A DNA stretch of 64,000 nucleotides from Gloeocapsa sp. PCC 7428 (lineage in GTDB: Bacteria; Cyanobacteriota; Cyanobacteriia; Cyanobacteriales; Chroococcidiopsidaceae), in the NCBI RefSeq assembly GCF_000317555.1, contig NC_019745.1, positions 558,001-622,000 of the forward strand, in the 5' to 3' direction. The notes beneath the pieces were generated by a model. The model did not search any database, was not told where the DNA came from, and saw only the letters and a program-made list of their open reading frames with translations. This document shows, in pieces, positions 46,304-55,506 of the stretch. Position numbers and translations under genes: made by a program. Positions within the stretch are counted from its first letter, which is position 1. Each line of letters begins with the position of its first letter.

Positions 46304-46729
46304 GCCAAATATTTCCGCTTTCACAATGATGATGTATACTTCTCGCGCTATTACTTGCCTTCACAGTGTCTGACCTGCCAAACAACCGCGTTGAGCAATC
46401 CTCACACGATTTCCGACAAAGATAAGTATTAAACCTGATATTTGAGAACAATAGAATAAAAACTTAATATATTAGTTCATATTACTATGTCTCGCTTTTG
46501 CAGAGTTAATGCTAGCAATTGCTAAAGTAATTGAGGATTTGTTGAGTTTTCAACTTTACTCAATTTCTAAAATGTAACAGATATTTATAAACTCTTGTAA
46601 ACATATTTCATAATTTCATCTGATATTGCGTCAAATTTATTTGACCGTAAGCACGGAGTCAAAAGTCATTGTTAGTATTATTGACTTTTGACTTTAATAA
46701 ATTACATTTTGGCTAGCGCGCTGCGATTG
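46304..46729. other. AT-rich intergenic region
   Basis: No convincing gene is visible. It presumably holds the promoter of the debranching-type gene, and the end of the glycosyltransferase transcript. Confidence 0.5.
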
Positions 46730-47755
46730 TCAAGACAATACCATTTGAAACGCTTTTTCGTACTCATCCGTCATGGACTGAACGCTAAAGTGGTTGACAA
46801 CATAATCGCGGCAAGTTTGGCGATCGAGTTTCATTGCCGCTGGAATCGCCTCAATCATTTTTTCCATAGAGTGGCAGACGAAGCCAGTTTTTCCATGCGC
46901 GATCACTTCAGGTACCGAACCAAGTCCCATACCAATGACTGGCGTCCCTGTTGCCATAGACTCGATCATTACCAAGCCAAAAGGTTCGCGCCAGGTGATC
47001 GGAAATAGCGTTACGGTAGCTCCACGTAGCAATTCTACTTTCTGTTCGTGGGAAACCTCACCTAAATACTGAATCTGCTCGCCATCAATTTCTGATTCTA
47101 TTTTTTCCTGATAAAAATCGCGGTCAACAGCATCAATCTTGCCCGCCATTTTTAACGGTAAACCAGCGGCACGCGCAATTTGAATCGCTTGCAGTGGTCC
47201 TTTTTCTGGCGAAAGTCTGCCGACAAACGCAAGATATGCGGGTTGTGTGGGTGTAGGTTGAAAGGGATAAGCAGCGGTATCAATGCCGTTATAAACCGTG
47301 TGAATGTAGTTTAAACCTAAGCGAGGTTCGCGTTGTGCCTCACTGATACTAATGTACGGTTGCCAAGCAAATCGCCGAAACATTTTTTCATTGTCAGGCG
47401 TAAAGATACCGTGCATTGTGTGTACAGTCGGCGTTTTGACAAAATGAGTATACGGCAGCGCTGCACAGCCTACGTGTGAATGAATGATATCAAAGTGATG
47501 CGCCGAGCTATAAACGTCAGACAACATCAGTTGTTCATAAATTCCTGGCTCTCGAATACTTGGATCAAGCCGCAAAGCTTGCTCATGCACTGACATTAAA
47601 TGTGCCGTTGTAATCGAGTCACCAGAGGCAAACAAAGTTACTTCATGACCACGGCGAACCAACTCATCAGTCAATAAACTGACAATGAGTTCGATACCAC
47701 CATAGCGAAAGGGCGGAACGCGCTCCCATAAAGGAGCAACTTGGGCAATTTTCAT
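46730..47755 (-). CDS. GT4 glycosyltransferase
   Basis: This 341-residue GT-B retaining glycosyltransferase starts at ATG 47,755 (KIAQVAPLWERVPPFRYGGIE), a typical GT4 N terminus with the glycine-rich acceptor loop. An upstream frame extension lacks similarity. The C-terminal donor site includes FVGRLSPEKGPLQAIQIA and the E-x7-E motif in REPFGLVMIESMATGTPV. It probably builds an exopolysaccharide or glycolipid. It is divergent from the histidine kinase gene. The donor and acceptor cannot be named from sequence. Confidence 0.9.
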   Translation of the reverse strand: MKIAQVAPLWERVPPFRYGGIELIVSLLTDELVRRGHEVTLFASGDSITTAHLMSVHEQALRLDPSIREPGIYEQLMLSDVYSSAHHFDIIHSHVGCAALPYTHFVKTPTVHTMHGIFTPDNEKMFRRFAWQPYISISEAQREPRLGLNYIHTVYNGIDTAAYPFQPTPTQPAYLAFVGRLSPEKGPLQAIQIARAAGLPLKMAGKIDAVDRDFYQEKIESEIDGEQIQYLGEVSHEQKVELLRGATVTLFPITWREPFGLVMIESMATGTPVIGMGLGSVPEVIAHGKTGFVCHSMEKMIEAIPAAMKLDRQTCRDYVVNHFSVQSMTDEYEKAFQMVLS

Positions 47756-48211
47756 TACTAGGTATGCACCAATAACAGGATCATTAACTGAACTGGCATT
47801 AAACTTAACGCCAGTATAATTTGCTTGTACTTGACAAAGCACTACCTTCTTTATGCAGATATACCACTAGAGGGATGCAGCCTGTACAAGTTTTTTAAGT
47901 AACAATGTAAATTTTCAGAATTGTAACTTGAGTTATGCCACTTTGACAGTAGTCTGGCGATGGATCAACCAGAGTGAGGGAAGAAAGTTAAATTTTTTGC
48001 TGACTTCTCAAAAGAAATCACGATTGTAAGCAACGCAGCAAGCACTAAGCTCGGTAGGATAAGTTGATAGAGAACTCTTAATTTAAGCCAAGAATGGTTA
48101 CGCTTCCGCTACAAAAACTTACAGAGATTGGAAAATAAATATGTTGGCGGATAGCTATGATGGCACAAGAGAGCGGTGGGAGATTCAGGTGCAGTGAGAG
48201 AGAAAGACCGC
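47756..48211. other. Divergent promoter region of glycosyltransferase and histidine kinase
   Basis: A 456-bp AT-rich stretch with no convincing gene. Promoters for both divergent genes are expected here, but no regulator site is recognised. Confidence 0.5.
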
Positions 48212-50263
48212 ATGAGTATTAAGACTTCGGTAGTGAGCGAGTTACTGCAAGCCTTGCCTCAACTGCGAACTCAAATTTATTTCAAATCTTCTTTAACGGC
48301 GCTGTCGCACGCGATGGAAGATCAAGTACTAGCTGCGATGACGCAGAACTCATTGCTCATCGCTAGTTTCCAACGGGAAAGTTTTTATCGCCAGGAAGCA
48401 AATCGTTACCGCCGACTCGCGCAAAAAAGCAATCAAGTTTATGTTTTAGCGGCAGCCGAAACTGATTTTTCTAACGCATCAGAAGAATATGAGACAGTAG
48501 CTTTTGATCCCTATCAAGATGCGTTACGTCATGAATGGCATTTAGTCGTTATTTCACAACACTACACAACGTGTCTCGTATGCCGCGAACGACAAAATCC
48601 AGCACTGGAGCTATATTCAGCTGAATTACCCGTCAGTTTTGACATGGACCCAGCGCGCCAATTTGAGGGAATTTGGACATCAGACCGCGAAGCGAGTCAT
48701 ATTGCCGCCGATATTTTGCTACAACGGATTTTGACGTATCGACCGGAATTACGCACTAAAATTAACCAAGCGCAGCGCGACTTTGGTTTGTTACGTTTTT
48801 CGAGTCGTGCATCTTCGTCAACATCGACGCGCAAGGTAGTCGGGAAGCAACAACGCTCATCACAGCGCGTTGATTCAGATCCTTTTGTGCAGCGCTTAGT
48901 CACGTATCTGCAAGCGAGTCAATACAAGTTACTTAAAGCATACGGTTCGATCGCATTACAAGAGCGCAAAGAACGTTTGGTGAACTCGATTACTGCGGCG
49001 ATTCGTCGGGGTAGCAATAGCGGTCAGCCGCTGCATCCACAAGAAATTTTGAAGGTAGCCGTACAGCAGTTAGGCAAAGCAGTTTATGCGAGTCGCTGCT
49101 TAATTTATCGCGCGCAATCAACAGATGCTACGGCGACAATTAGCCATGAGTTTGTGAGTTCCGCAGAAGTCTCATCGCTCATTGGAAAAACGCTACCTTT
49201 AAGGCAAAATCCTTTATTTCAAGAAGTTGTACGGCAGCAAGAGCGCGTTTATGTTGCTGATACTCACAGCGATCAACGAATTGGCACCTCTCAAGTTTTA
49301 GCAGCTTTTGTTGAGCAATGGGCAATTTGCTCTTGGTTGGTGGTGCCGATATTCTATCAAGGCAAATTGTTAGGAATAATTGAGTTACATCATTGTGGTG
49401 AGACGACTTATCAATGGCAAAAAGATGATACGGCGTTGGTAGAAGCGATCGCAACCCAAATCGGTGCTACCTTAATCCAAGCTGAAGCTTATGCTAACTT
49501 AGAAGATCTCAATCAGCAGCTAGAGGCATTAGACCGTACTCGTAGCAATTTAATCGCGATCACAGGTCACGAATTACGCACGCCGCTTTCAACGATCCAA
49601 GTATGTTTAGAAAGCCTTGCAAGTGAACCTGATATGCCGCTCGAACTACAGCAAGTTATGCTTAATACTGCGTTAGCAGACTCAGAGCGGATGCGCAAGT
49701 TAATTCAAGACTTCTTGACGCTCTCTAACTTAGAAAGTGGTCGTATCCAATGGCATCTTGAGTCTTTACCGCTAGAAGAGTGCATCAGCTTAGCGATTAG
49801 CCGCACGCGTACGCGGACAAGCACGGAAGATTTGCCAGAAATTGTGATTCAAATTCCTCAAGAATTACCGTTAGTGCGAGTTGATGGCGATTGGCTCGTT
49901 GAGGTAATTTCCAAACTCCTGGATAATGCTTGTAAATTTACACCAGCCGACGGTCAAATTACGATCGCAGCGCGCTGTAATGGCAGCCAAATGCTCGAAG
50001 TGATCGTCGCTGACACAGGTCGCGGTATCGAACCTAACCGCTTAGAAGTCGTCTTTGACCGCTTTTATCAAGAAGAAGGAGCGCTACGCCGTACCGCAGG
50101 TGGCACAGGTTTAGGACTAGCAATTTGTCGTCAAATTGTCAATAGCTGGGGCGGTCAAATTTGGGCAGAATCTGCGGGAAAAGATCGAGGAAGCCAGTTT
50201 CACTTTACAGTTCCAATTAGTGAAAATCGTCACGAGCAAATGTCATTAGTGACGAGTGGCTAG
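48212..50263 (+). CDS. DICT-GAF sensor histidine kinase
   Basis: This 683-residue kinase has an N-terminal DICT sensor domain (residues about 1-170, often found in light- and nucleotide-responsive regulators). A GAF domain (about 260-440) follows, then HisKA with the phosphorylated histidine in ITGHELRTPLSTIQ. The HATPase domain has N-box LLDNACKFTPADGQ, G1 VADTGRGIEP and G2 GGTGLGLAI. No membrane segment is visible, so it is soluble. I chose the ATG at 48,212 (MSIKTSVVSELL), with GAGAGAAAG upstream. No response regulator is adjacent, so its partner is elsewhere. The GAF lacks the obvious bilin-binding cysteine of phytochromes. Confidence 0.88.
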   Translation: MSIKTSVVSELLQALPQLRTQIYFKSSLTALSHAMEDQVLAAMTQNSLLIASFQRESFYRQEANRYRRLAQKSNQVYVLAAAETDFSNASEEYETVAFDPYQDALRHEWHLVVISQHYTTCLVCRERQNPALELYSAELPVSFDMDPARQFEGIWTSDREASHIAADILLQRILTYRPELRTKINQAQRDFGLLRFSSRASSSTSTRKVVGKQQRSSQRVDSDPFVQRLVTYLQASQYKLLKAYGSIALQERKERLVNSITAAIRRGSNSGQPLHPQEILKVAVQQLGKAVYASRCLIYRAQSTDATATISHEFVSSAEVSSLIGKTLPLRQNPLFQEVVRQQERVYVADTHSDQRIGTSQVLAAFVEQWAICSWLVVPIFYQGKLLGIIELHHCGETTYQWQKDDTALVEAIATQIGATLIQAEAYANLEDLNQQLEALDRTRSNLIAITGHELRTPLSTIQVCLESLASEPDMPLELQQVMLNTALADSERMRKLIQDFLTLSNLESGRIQWHLESLPLEECISLAISRTRTRTSTEDLPEIVIQIPQELPLVRVDGDWLVEVISKLLDNACKFTPADGQITIAARCNGSQMLEVIVADTGRGIEPNRLEVVFDRFYQEEGALRRTAGGTGLGLAICRQIVNSWGGQIWAESAGKDRGSQFHFTVPISENRHEQMSLVTSG

Positions 50264-50318
50264 TGAAAGTGTCGGAGTGTGGGGCGTTTGGCAGAGCCGA
50301 AAATACTACTTTTCCCTC

Positions 50319-50364
50319 TTATACCATTTCACCCAATAAAAACTACAAATCATTTCCCCTCTGC
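50319..50364. repeat. MITE-type 46-bp repeat upstream of psaD
   Basis: It matches 39,765-39,810 with two mismatches (TTATACCATTTCACC...). The right-hand inverted end seen at 39,857 is not present here, so this is a half element, about 90 bp before psaD. Confidence 0.65.
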
Positions 50365-50450
50365 TCCAACTGTAACAGTTCCTAACATAGTAGTGAGACA
50401 AGGGCGATCGCGGTGCTACGATGCCCTAAAAACCTCAAGGAAGTTAACTT

Positions 50451-50957
50451 ATGGCAGAAGAACTTTCGGGTCAAACACCAATTTTCGGTGGTAGCACCGG
50501 CGGATTATTAACAAAAGCATTTCGAGAAGAAAAGTACGTCATTACTTGGACTAGCCCTAAACAGCAAGTATTTGAAATGCCCACTGGTGGTACTGCGATT
50601 ATGCAGCAAGGTCCCAACAAGCTGGAACTTGCGCGTAAAGAGTACTGCATTGCGTTAGGAGGTCAACAATTACGCACCAAATTCAGAATCACGGACTATA
50701 AAATTTACCGTGTTTATCCCAATGGCGAAGTTCAATACCTCCACCCAAGTGATGGCGTCTTCCCTGAAAAAGTCAATGAAGGTCGTCAAAAAGTTGGATA
50801 CGTTGACCGTAATATTGGGAAGAATCCCGATCCAGCTAAATTGAAGTTTAGTGGAATGACCACTTACAACGCGCCAGGACCAAAATCTAGTGAAGCTGGA
50901 AAAGGTTCTCAGGATACAAAATCTGGCTCGCTTCCTCGGCAAGGTATTGAGATGTAA
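50451..50957 (+). CDS. psaD: Photosystem I subunit II, PsaD, with a C-terminal extension
   Basis: This 168-residue stromal subunit docks ferredoxin on photosystem I. The core (residues 1 to about 142) is classic Psa[74 protein letters not shown] and [19 protein letters not shown] precedes the ATG. Cyanobacterial PsaD normally ends near 140 residues; here an added polar tail of about 25 residues ([17 protein letters not shown]...) follows YNAPG. The tail is disordered-looking and unlike known PsaD. A terminator lies after the gene at 51,053. Confidence 0.95.
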   Translation: MAEELSGQTPIFGGSTGGLLTKAFREEKYVITWTSPKQQVFEMPTGGTAIMQQGPNKLELARKEYCIALGGQQLRTKFRITDYKIYRVYPNGEVQYLHPSDGVFPEKVNEGRQKVGYVDRNIGKNPDPAKLKFSGMTTYNAPGPKSSEAGKGSQDTKSGSLPRQGIEM

Positions 50958-51052
50958 GCTATTTTTGTCCAATTCAGGATAGGGCTTCCTTGATTAAACT
51001 CCTTTGGGGTAAATTCAAGAACCCTAAACCTCACCTTTTAATTATGAGTCAG

Positions 51053-51100
51053 AGCCAGAAGCTAGAGTCATTAAAAGCGACACTCTGCCTTCTGGCTTTT
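51053..51100 (+). terminator. Rho-independent terminator after psaD
   Basis: AGCCAGAAG...CTTCTGGCT arms (51,053-51,061 and 51,089-51,097) with an inner AGAGT/ACTCT pair are followed by TTTT. It separates psaD from trpE. Confidence 0.82.
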
Positions 51101-51155
51101 ATGCTTCTAATATTCATGGACAGCTAAAGTCTTGGCTGACAACTTATAGTTTGTT

Positions 51156-52670
51156 ATGGTTTTCCCTAATTTTTCCGAGTTCTCAGCCTTAGCGCAGCAA
51201 GGCAATTTCGTGCCAGTGTACCAAGAATGGGTCGCTGATTTAGACACGCCTGTTTCTGCTTGGTACAAGGTTTGTTGGAATCAACCGTATAGCTTTTTGT
51301 TGGAATCGGTAGAAGGTGGCGAGAACATCGGGCGCTATAGCTTCGTTGGCTGCGATCCGCTGTGGATTTTAGAAGCTAGGGGAAATCGCACAACACAACG
51401 CCATCGAGATGGTTCGGAAATTGTCTTTGAGGGCGATCCGTTTACAGTTTTAGCCGAATGTTTAGCCCCTTATCATCCTGTGAAGTTGCCGCAACTTCCT
51501 CCAGGAATTGGTGGCTTGTTTGGGTTTTGGGGATATGAATTAATTCGTTGGATCGAACCGCGCGTTCCAGTTCATGAAGCCAGTGATACAGATTTACCTG
51601 ATGGATTGTGGATGCAGGTCGATCATCTCTTGATTTTTGACCAAGTTAAGCGCAAAATCTGGGCGGTTGCTTATGCCGATCTACGCGAGGCGCAAGGCGA
51701 TTTGCAGCAAGCATATCAAAAGGCCGAAAACCGCGTGACTCAAATGGTTAGCAAGCTACAGCTATCTTTGTCGTCTAAAGATACTGTTTTAGAATGGACT
51801 CCGCCTATTAGTAATACTCCCAAGCTAGACTATACGAGCAACACGTCGCGCGCCGCCTTTTGTGCTAATGTCCAAAAAGCAAAAGAATATATTCATGCTG
51901 GCGATATTTTCCAAGTTGTTCTCTCGCAGCGACTGTCTACTAAGTACTCAGGCGATCCGTTTTCGCTGTATCGTTCTTTACGCTTAATCAATCCTTCGCC
52001 ATACATGGCTTATTTTCACTTCCATGATTGGCAGATCATTGGTTCGAGTCCCGAAGTGATGGTCAAGGCGGAACGCGATGAAAATAATCGCCTGATAGCA
52101 ACAGTACGACCGATCGCCGGAACGCGCCCGCGAGGTAAAACACCGCAAGAAGATGCGGCTTTAGCAGAAGATTTATTACAAGACCCAAAAGAAGTCGCAG
52201 AACACGTGATGCTTGTTGATTTGGGACGCAACGATCTCGGACGTGTTTGCCGAAGCGGTACGGTCAAAGTTGACGAATTGATGGTAATTGAGCGATATTC
52301 GCACGTGATGCATATCGTCAGCAATGTCGTAGGAGAACTTGCGCCTGGACAAAGTGCTTGGAATTTACTCAAAGCTTGCTTTCCCGCAGGGACTGTCAGT
52401 GGTGCGCCAAAAATTCGAGCGATGGAAATTATTTATGAATTGGAAAAATGCCGTCGCGGACCTTATTCGGGTGCGTATGGTTATTACGATTTTGAAGGAC
52501 AACTCAATAGCGCGATCGCAATTCGCACCATGATTGTCCGCAACCAAACGGTAAGTGTGCAAGCTGGGGCGGGTTTAGTTGCGGATTCTGACCCTGATAA
52601 AGAATACGAAGAAACCCTGAACAAAGCCAGGGGTCTTTTAGAAGCGATTCGCTGTTTACGTCCGAGTTAA
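51156..52670 (+). CDS. trpE: Anthranilate synthase component I
   Basis: This 504-residue chorismate-utilising enzyme makes anthranilate for tryptophan synthesis together with TrpG. Signature regions are QVVLSQRLSTKYSGDPFSLY, MAYFHFHDWQIIGSSPEV, VRPIAGTRPRGKTPQED and LGRNDLGRVCRSGTVKV, as in the chorismate-binding domain. The N-terminal feedback domain includes LLESVEGGENIGRYSFVG, the tryptophan-sensing LLES motif. No leader peptide or trpG is nearby, so regulation is probably allosteric. The ATG at 51,156 fits the usual N terminus. Confidence 0.95.
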   Translation: MVFPNFSEFSALAQQGNFVPVYQEWVADLDTPVSAWYKVCWNQPYSFLLESVEGGENIGRYSFVGCDPLWILEARGNRTTQRHRDGSEIVFEGDPFTVLAECLAPYHPVKLPQLPPGIGGLFGFWGYELIRWIEPRVPVHEASDTDLPDGLWMQVDHLLIFDQVKRKIWAVAYADLREAQGDLQQAYQKAENRVTQMVSKLQLSLSSKDTVLEWTPPISNTPKLDYTSNTSRAAFCANVQKAKEYIHAGDIFQVVLSQRLSTKYSGDPFSLYRSLRLINPSPYMAYFHFHDWQIIGSSPEVMVKAERDENNRLIATVRPIAGTRPRGKTPQEDAALAEDLLQDPKEVAEHVMLVDLGRNDLGRVCRSGTVKVDELMVIERYSHVMHIVSNVVGELAPGQSAWNLLKACFPAGTVSGAPKIRAMEIIYELEKCRRGPYSGAYGYYDFEGQLNSAIAIRTMIVRNQTVSVQAGAGLVADSDPDKEYEETLNKARGLLEAIRCLRPS

Positions 52671-52686
52671 AATCTTTAAGGCTCAA

Positions 52687-53451
52687 CTAATAATCTCGCA
52701 TACCGTATTCTCTACCAGCCTTGTCGGAGGTAATAGCCAAGGTTGCACCTAAGATGAGAAACGTGAAGCAAGCGACGTAGAATGCTAGGGAGCTATTATT
52801 AATCGTTGCACTCTCGACATAGCGTTCGTAATCTTCGGTAAATCTTGCGGCTGCCATGCCAGTATAGTGCAGCGAGAGAATACCCGCACCCATAATGAGT
52901 GCGCTAATAATCAACTGTGGCTTTTTGCTGACATTCTGAGTTTGACGCCGAAATTTGATTGACAGTTTTAATGCGACCAACGACACAACAACCGCAAGCG
53001 CTACTGAAAGCAAAAATAAAATCGGATCGTAACGAATGACTGCGGTCATTTGCATGGCTGCCATTCCTAGATAATGCATCGCCCCAATCCCAACACCCAT
53101 CAAAATGGCACTCGTTAATAAAGTTGGTAAACCAACGCGAGGACGGCTAACGAGTGATAGGGATAAGCCAGCAGCAAATATAGCTGCTAATAGGGAAATT
53201 ATTGTTATTGGTAAATTGTAACCAACAGGAATTTGTTGTGCTGAGCTATGTAATGAGAAGGCAAGCATCCCAATAAAGTGCATCGACCAAATGCCTGTTC
53301 CCATTGCGATCGCACCTCCTACTAACCACACTTTGCGGTCAGCGCCTTGAGAAGTTGCTACTCGACCAGCCAAATCGAGTGCAGTGTAAGAAGCAAGTAC
53401 AGCAATAAATGCTGAGACAATAACTAAATAAGGATTGTATATAACTGTCAT
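52687..53451 (-). CDS. MHYT-domain membrane sensor protein
   Basis: This 254-residue protein has about seven hydrophobic segments carrying three MHYT motifs: GTGIWSMHFIGMLAF, GVGIGAMHYLGMAAM and GAGILSLHYTGMAAA (the last degenerate, LHYT). MHYT domains are proposed to bind copper and sense oxygen, CO or NO. No GGDEF, kinase or other output domain is attached, so it may signal through a partner. It is convergent with trpE and divergent from the PhzF gene. Confidence 0.88.
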   Translation of the reverse strand: MTVIYNPYLVIVSAFIAVLASYTALDLAGRVATSQGADRKVWLVGGAIAMGTGIWSMHFIGMLAFSLHSSAQQIPVGYNLPITIISLLAAIFAAGLSLSLVSRPRVGLPTLLTSAILMGVGIGAMHYLGMAAMQMTAVIRYDPILFLLSVALAVVVSLVALKLSIKFRRQTQNVSKKPQLIISALIMGAGILSLHYTGMAAARFTEDYERYVESATINNSSLAFYVACFTFLILGATLAITSDKAGREYGMRDY

Positions 53452-53715
53452 GTTTCTTTATCGTCTTGCGCCAAAAATGTATGATGTTCTCTATTCCACA
53501 ACTATTTCAAAACTTTAAGCCTTACTATTAATTACAGTTGACACCGTTACCTGTATCTACAAAATATGCACTCAATTTAGCTACTATTTGCTTGCAATTC
53601 TAGGTGAGTTTCACTGATTTTTACTTGCGTTTTCTACTCGTAGCGAGCATTGTTAAGTAGATTCACGTAAAAACCTCAAAGTCAATTTATTATTTTTGAA
53701 TGTTGAGATAAAACT

Positions 53716-54591
53716 ATGAAATTTTACATTGTAGATGTATTTGCTGAAGAAAAATATGCAGGTAATCAACTCGCAGTTTTTATAGAATTAGGTGTCCTCT
53801 CAACACAGCAGATGCAGAAAATTGCTAAGGAAATGAACTATTCGGAAACCACTTTTATTACCTCTTTAGAACTGCAAGAAGGAGGTTACGCTGTACGAAT
53901 ATTCACGCCAGAACAAGAATTGCCTTTTGCAGGACATCCGACTTTAGGCACAGCTTACATCCTACAAAAAGAAATTAATCTTCCTGTCGAGCAGATTATC
54001 TTAAACTTACAAGTTGGACAGATACCTGTAACTCTTCATTATTTAGATGAAAGTATAGAAGAATTGTGGATGCAGCAAAAGCCACCAACATTTCATCAAA
54101 CTTTTACAGCAGAAACCATAGCCCCAATTTTGAATTTAGACTTAGATGAAATAGATTCAAGTTATCCTATTCAAGAGGTATCTACAGGAATACCATTTAT
54201 TATTGTTCCTTTGAAAAAGCTCTCAAGTCTAAAACGTATTAAAATTAATCGAGATAAATATTTTGAATTAGTAGAACAAACACAAGCAAAAGCAATTCTT
54301 ACTTTCTGCCCAGAAACAAATAAAGCTGAGAATGACTTAGCTGTTAGGATGTTTGCTGATGCTGTTGGTGTTCCAGAAGATCCCGCAACAGGCAGTGCAA
54401 ATGGTTGTCTAGCGGGGTATTTAGTCAAATATTCCTATTTTAATACTGATTCAATCGACGTGCGCGTTGAGCAAGGATATGAAATAGGAAGACCTTCATT
54501 GCTATTACTGAAAGCCGAGAAAAATGAGGCAGAAATAAAAGTTTTTGTCGGTGGTAAAGTAATTATGGTGGCGCAGGGTGAGTTTGTTTAA
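53716..54591 (+). CDS. PhzF-family protein
   Basis: This 291-residue protein belongs to the PhzF/diaminopimelate-epimerase-like fold. It begins KFYIVDVFAEEKYAGNQLAVF, with conserved MNYSETTFI (the catalytic-Glu region), FAGHPTLGTAY, and the second-domain glycine loop DPATGSANGCLAGYL. Most members are isomerases of unknown substrate, so a phenazine role is not implied (no other phz gene). It is 15 bp before the M28 peptidase gene and probably co-transcribed. Confidence 0.88.
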   Translation: MKFYIVDVFAEEKYAGNQLAVFIELGVLSTQQMQKIAKEMNYSETTFITSLELQEGGYAVRIFTPEQELPFAGHPTLGTAYILQKEINLPVEQIILNLQVGQIPVTLHYLDESIEELWMQQKPPTFHQTFTAETIAPILNLDLDEIDSSYPIQEVSTGIPFIIVPLKKLSSLKRIKINRDKYFELVEQTQAKAILTFCPETNKAENDLAVRMFADAVGVPEDPATGSANGCLAGYLVKYSYFNTDSIDVRVEQGYEIGRPSLLLLKAEKNEAEIKVFVGGKVIMVAQGEFV

Positions 54592-54606
54592 CCACACTAG
54601 AAGTCA

Positions 54607-55458
54607 ATGTCACTTGAGTTAAAAGAACGCTTATTTGCTCATCTGCAACAAATTGCCTGCGATCGCGACCCTTATTTAGCGACAGCAGGGCATTTTTTTG
54701 TTCAACACTACATCTATCAAGAGCTAGAAAAATATGGAAGTGTAGAAAGTTTTGAATTTACTGTTAGAGGTAAAACGCATCAAAATTTAATTCTCAATCT
54801 ACCAGGTAAACAGCAGGGCTTTCCGATTTTAGTCGGCGCACATTATGATGCTGTACCAGGAACGCCAGGCGCAGACGACAATGCAACAGGTGTTGCTGTT
54901 TTATTAGAATTAGCGCGAATTTTTGCAAGCAATCCTGCAAAACATCCTTTACGCTTAGTTGCTTTCGATCTTGAAGAGTATGGCTTACTCGGTGGATCTG
55001 GTGCTTCTGAGTACGCAGTTCACTTACGCCAACAAAATCAACCACTGCGTTTAATGATTTCCCTGGAAATGTTAGGTTATTGCGATTCTACTCCAGGGTC
55101 ACAACAATATCCAATTCGCTTACTAGAACGGTTATATCCGAATTGTGGTAATTTTATCGGTCTAATTGGTAATCTACCGACAATTTTAGACTTGGTTTAC
55201 CTTAGCCGTAGCATTCGTCAAGCGGGAGTATCAAGCGAATGGCTACCGGTATTCAATAAAGGTTTAATTGTTCCACAAACTCGACTTAGCGATCACGCTC
55301 ATTTTTGGGATCAAGGCTATCCAGCAATGATGATTACAGATACTGCTATGTTACGCAATCCACACTATCATAAAGCAAGTGATACGATTGAAACTCTTAA
55401 CTTAGATTTTCTTGCAGGTGTTTGTCTAGGATTAGTGCAAGGATTACAATCTTTATGA
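54607..55458 (+). CDS. M28-family aminopeptidase
   Basis: This 283-residue zinc peptidase has the M28 pattern with metal ligands in GAHYDAVPGTPGADDNATG (His and bridging Asp) and FDLEEYGLLGGSGASEY (catalytic and metal Glu), and further ligands in LSDHAHFWDQGYPAM and HKASDTIETL. There is no signal peptide, so it is probably cytoplasmic or leaderless. It follows the PhzF gene by 15 bp on the same strand. Glutaminyl cyclase-like activity is a less likely alternative. Confidence 0.88.
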   Translation: MSLELKERLFAHLQQIACDRDPYLATAGHFFVQHYIYQELEKYGSVESFEFTVRGKTHQNLILNLPGKQQGFPILVGAHYDAVPGTPGADDNATGVAVLLELARIFASNPAKHPLRLVAFDLEEYGLLGGSGASEYAVHLRQQNQPLRLMISLEMLGYCDSTPGSQQYPIRLLERLYPNCGNFIGLIGNLPTILDLVYLSRSIRQAGVSSEWLPVFNKGLIVPQTRLSDHAHFWDQGYPAMMITDTAMLRNPHYHKASDTIETLNLDFLAGVCLGLVQGLQSL

Positions 55459-55506
55459 GCTTGCTGCTTTCAAATTTCAAAAGTGTCAAAGCTAATTGCT
55501 TATCTA

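Noticed and set aside
46688-47008. A 106-codon plus-strand open frame inside the GT4 gene
   Set aside because: It is antisense to a clear glycosyltransferase frame with conserved motifs.
53716-54591. Phenazine biosynthesis role for the PhzF-family gene
   Set aside because: No other phz gene is present and most PhzF-fold proteins are unrelated to phenazines.
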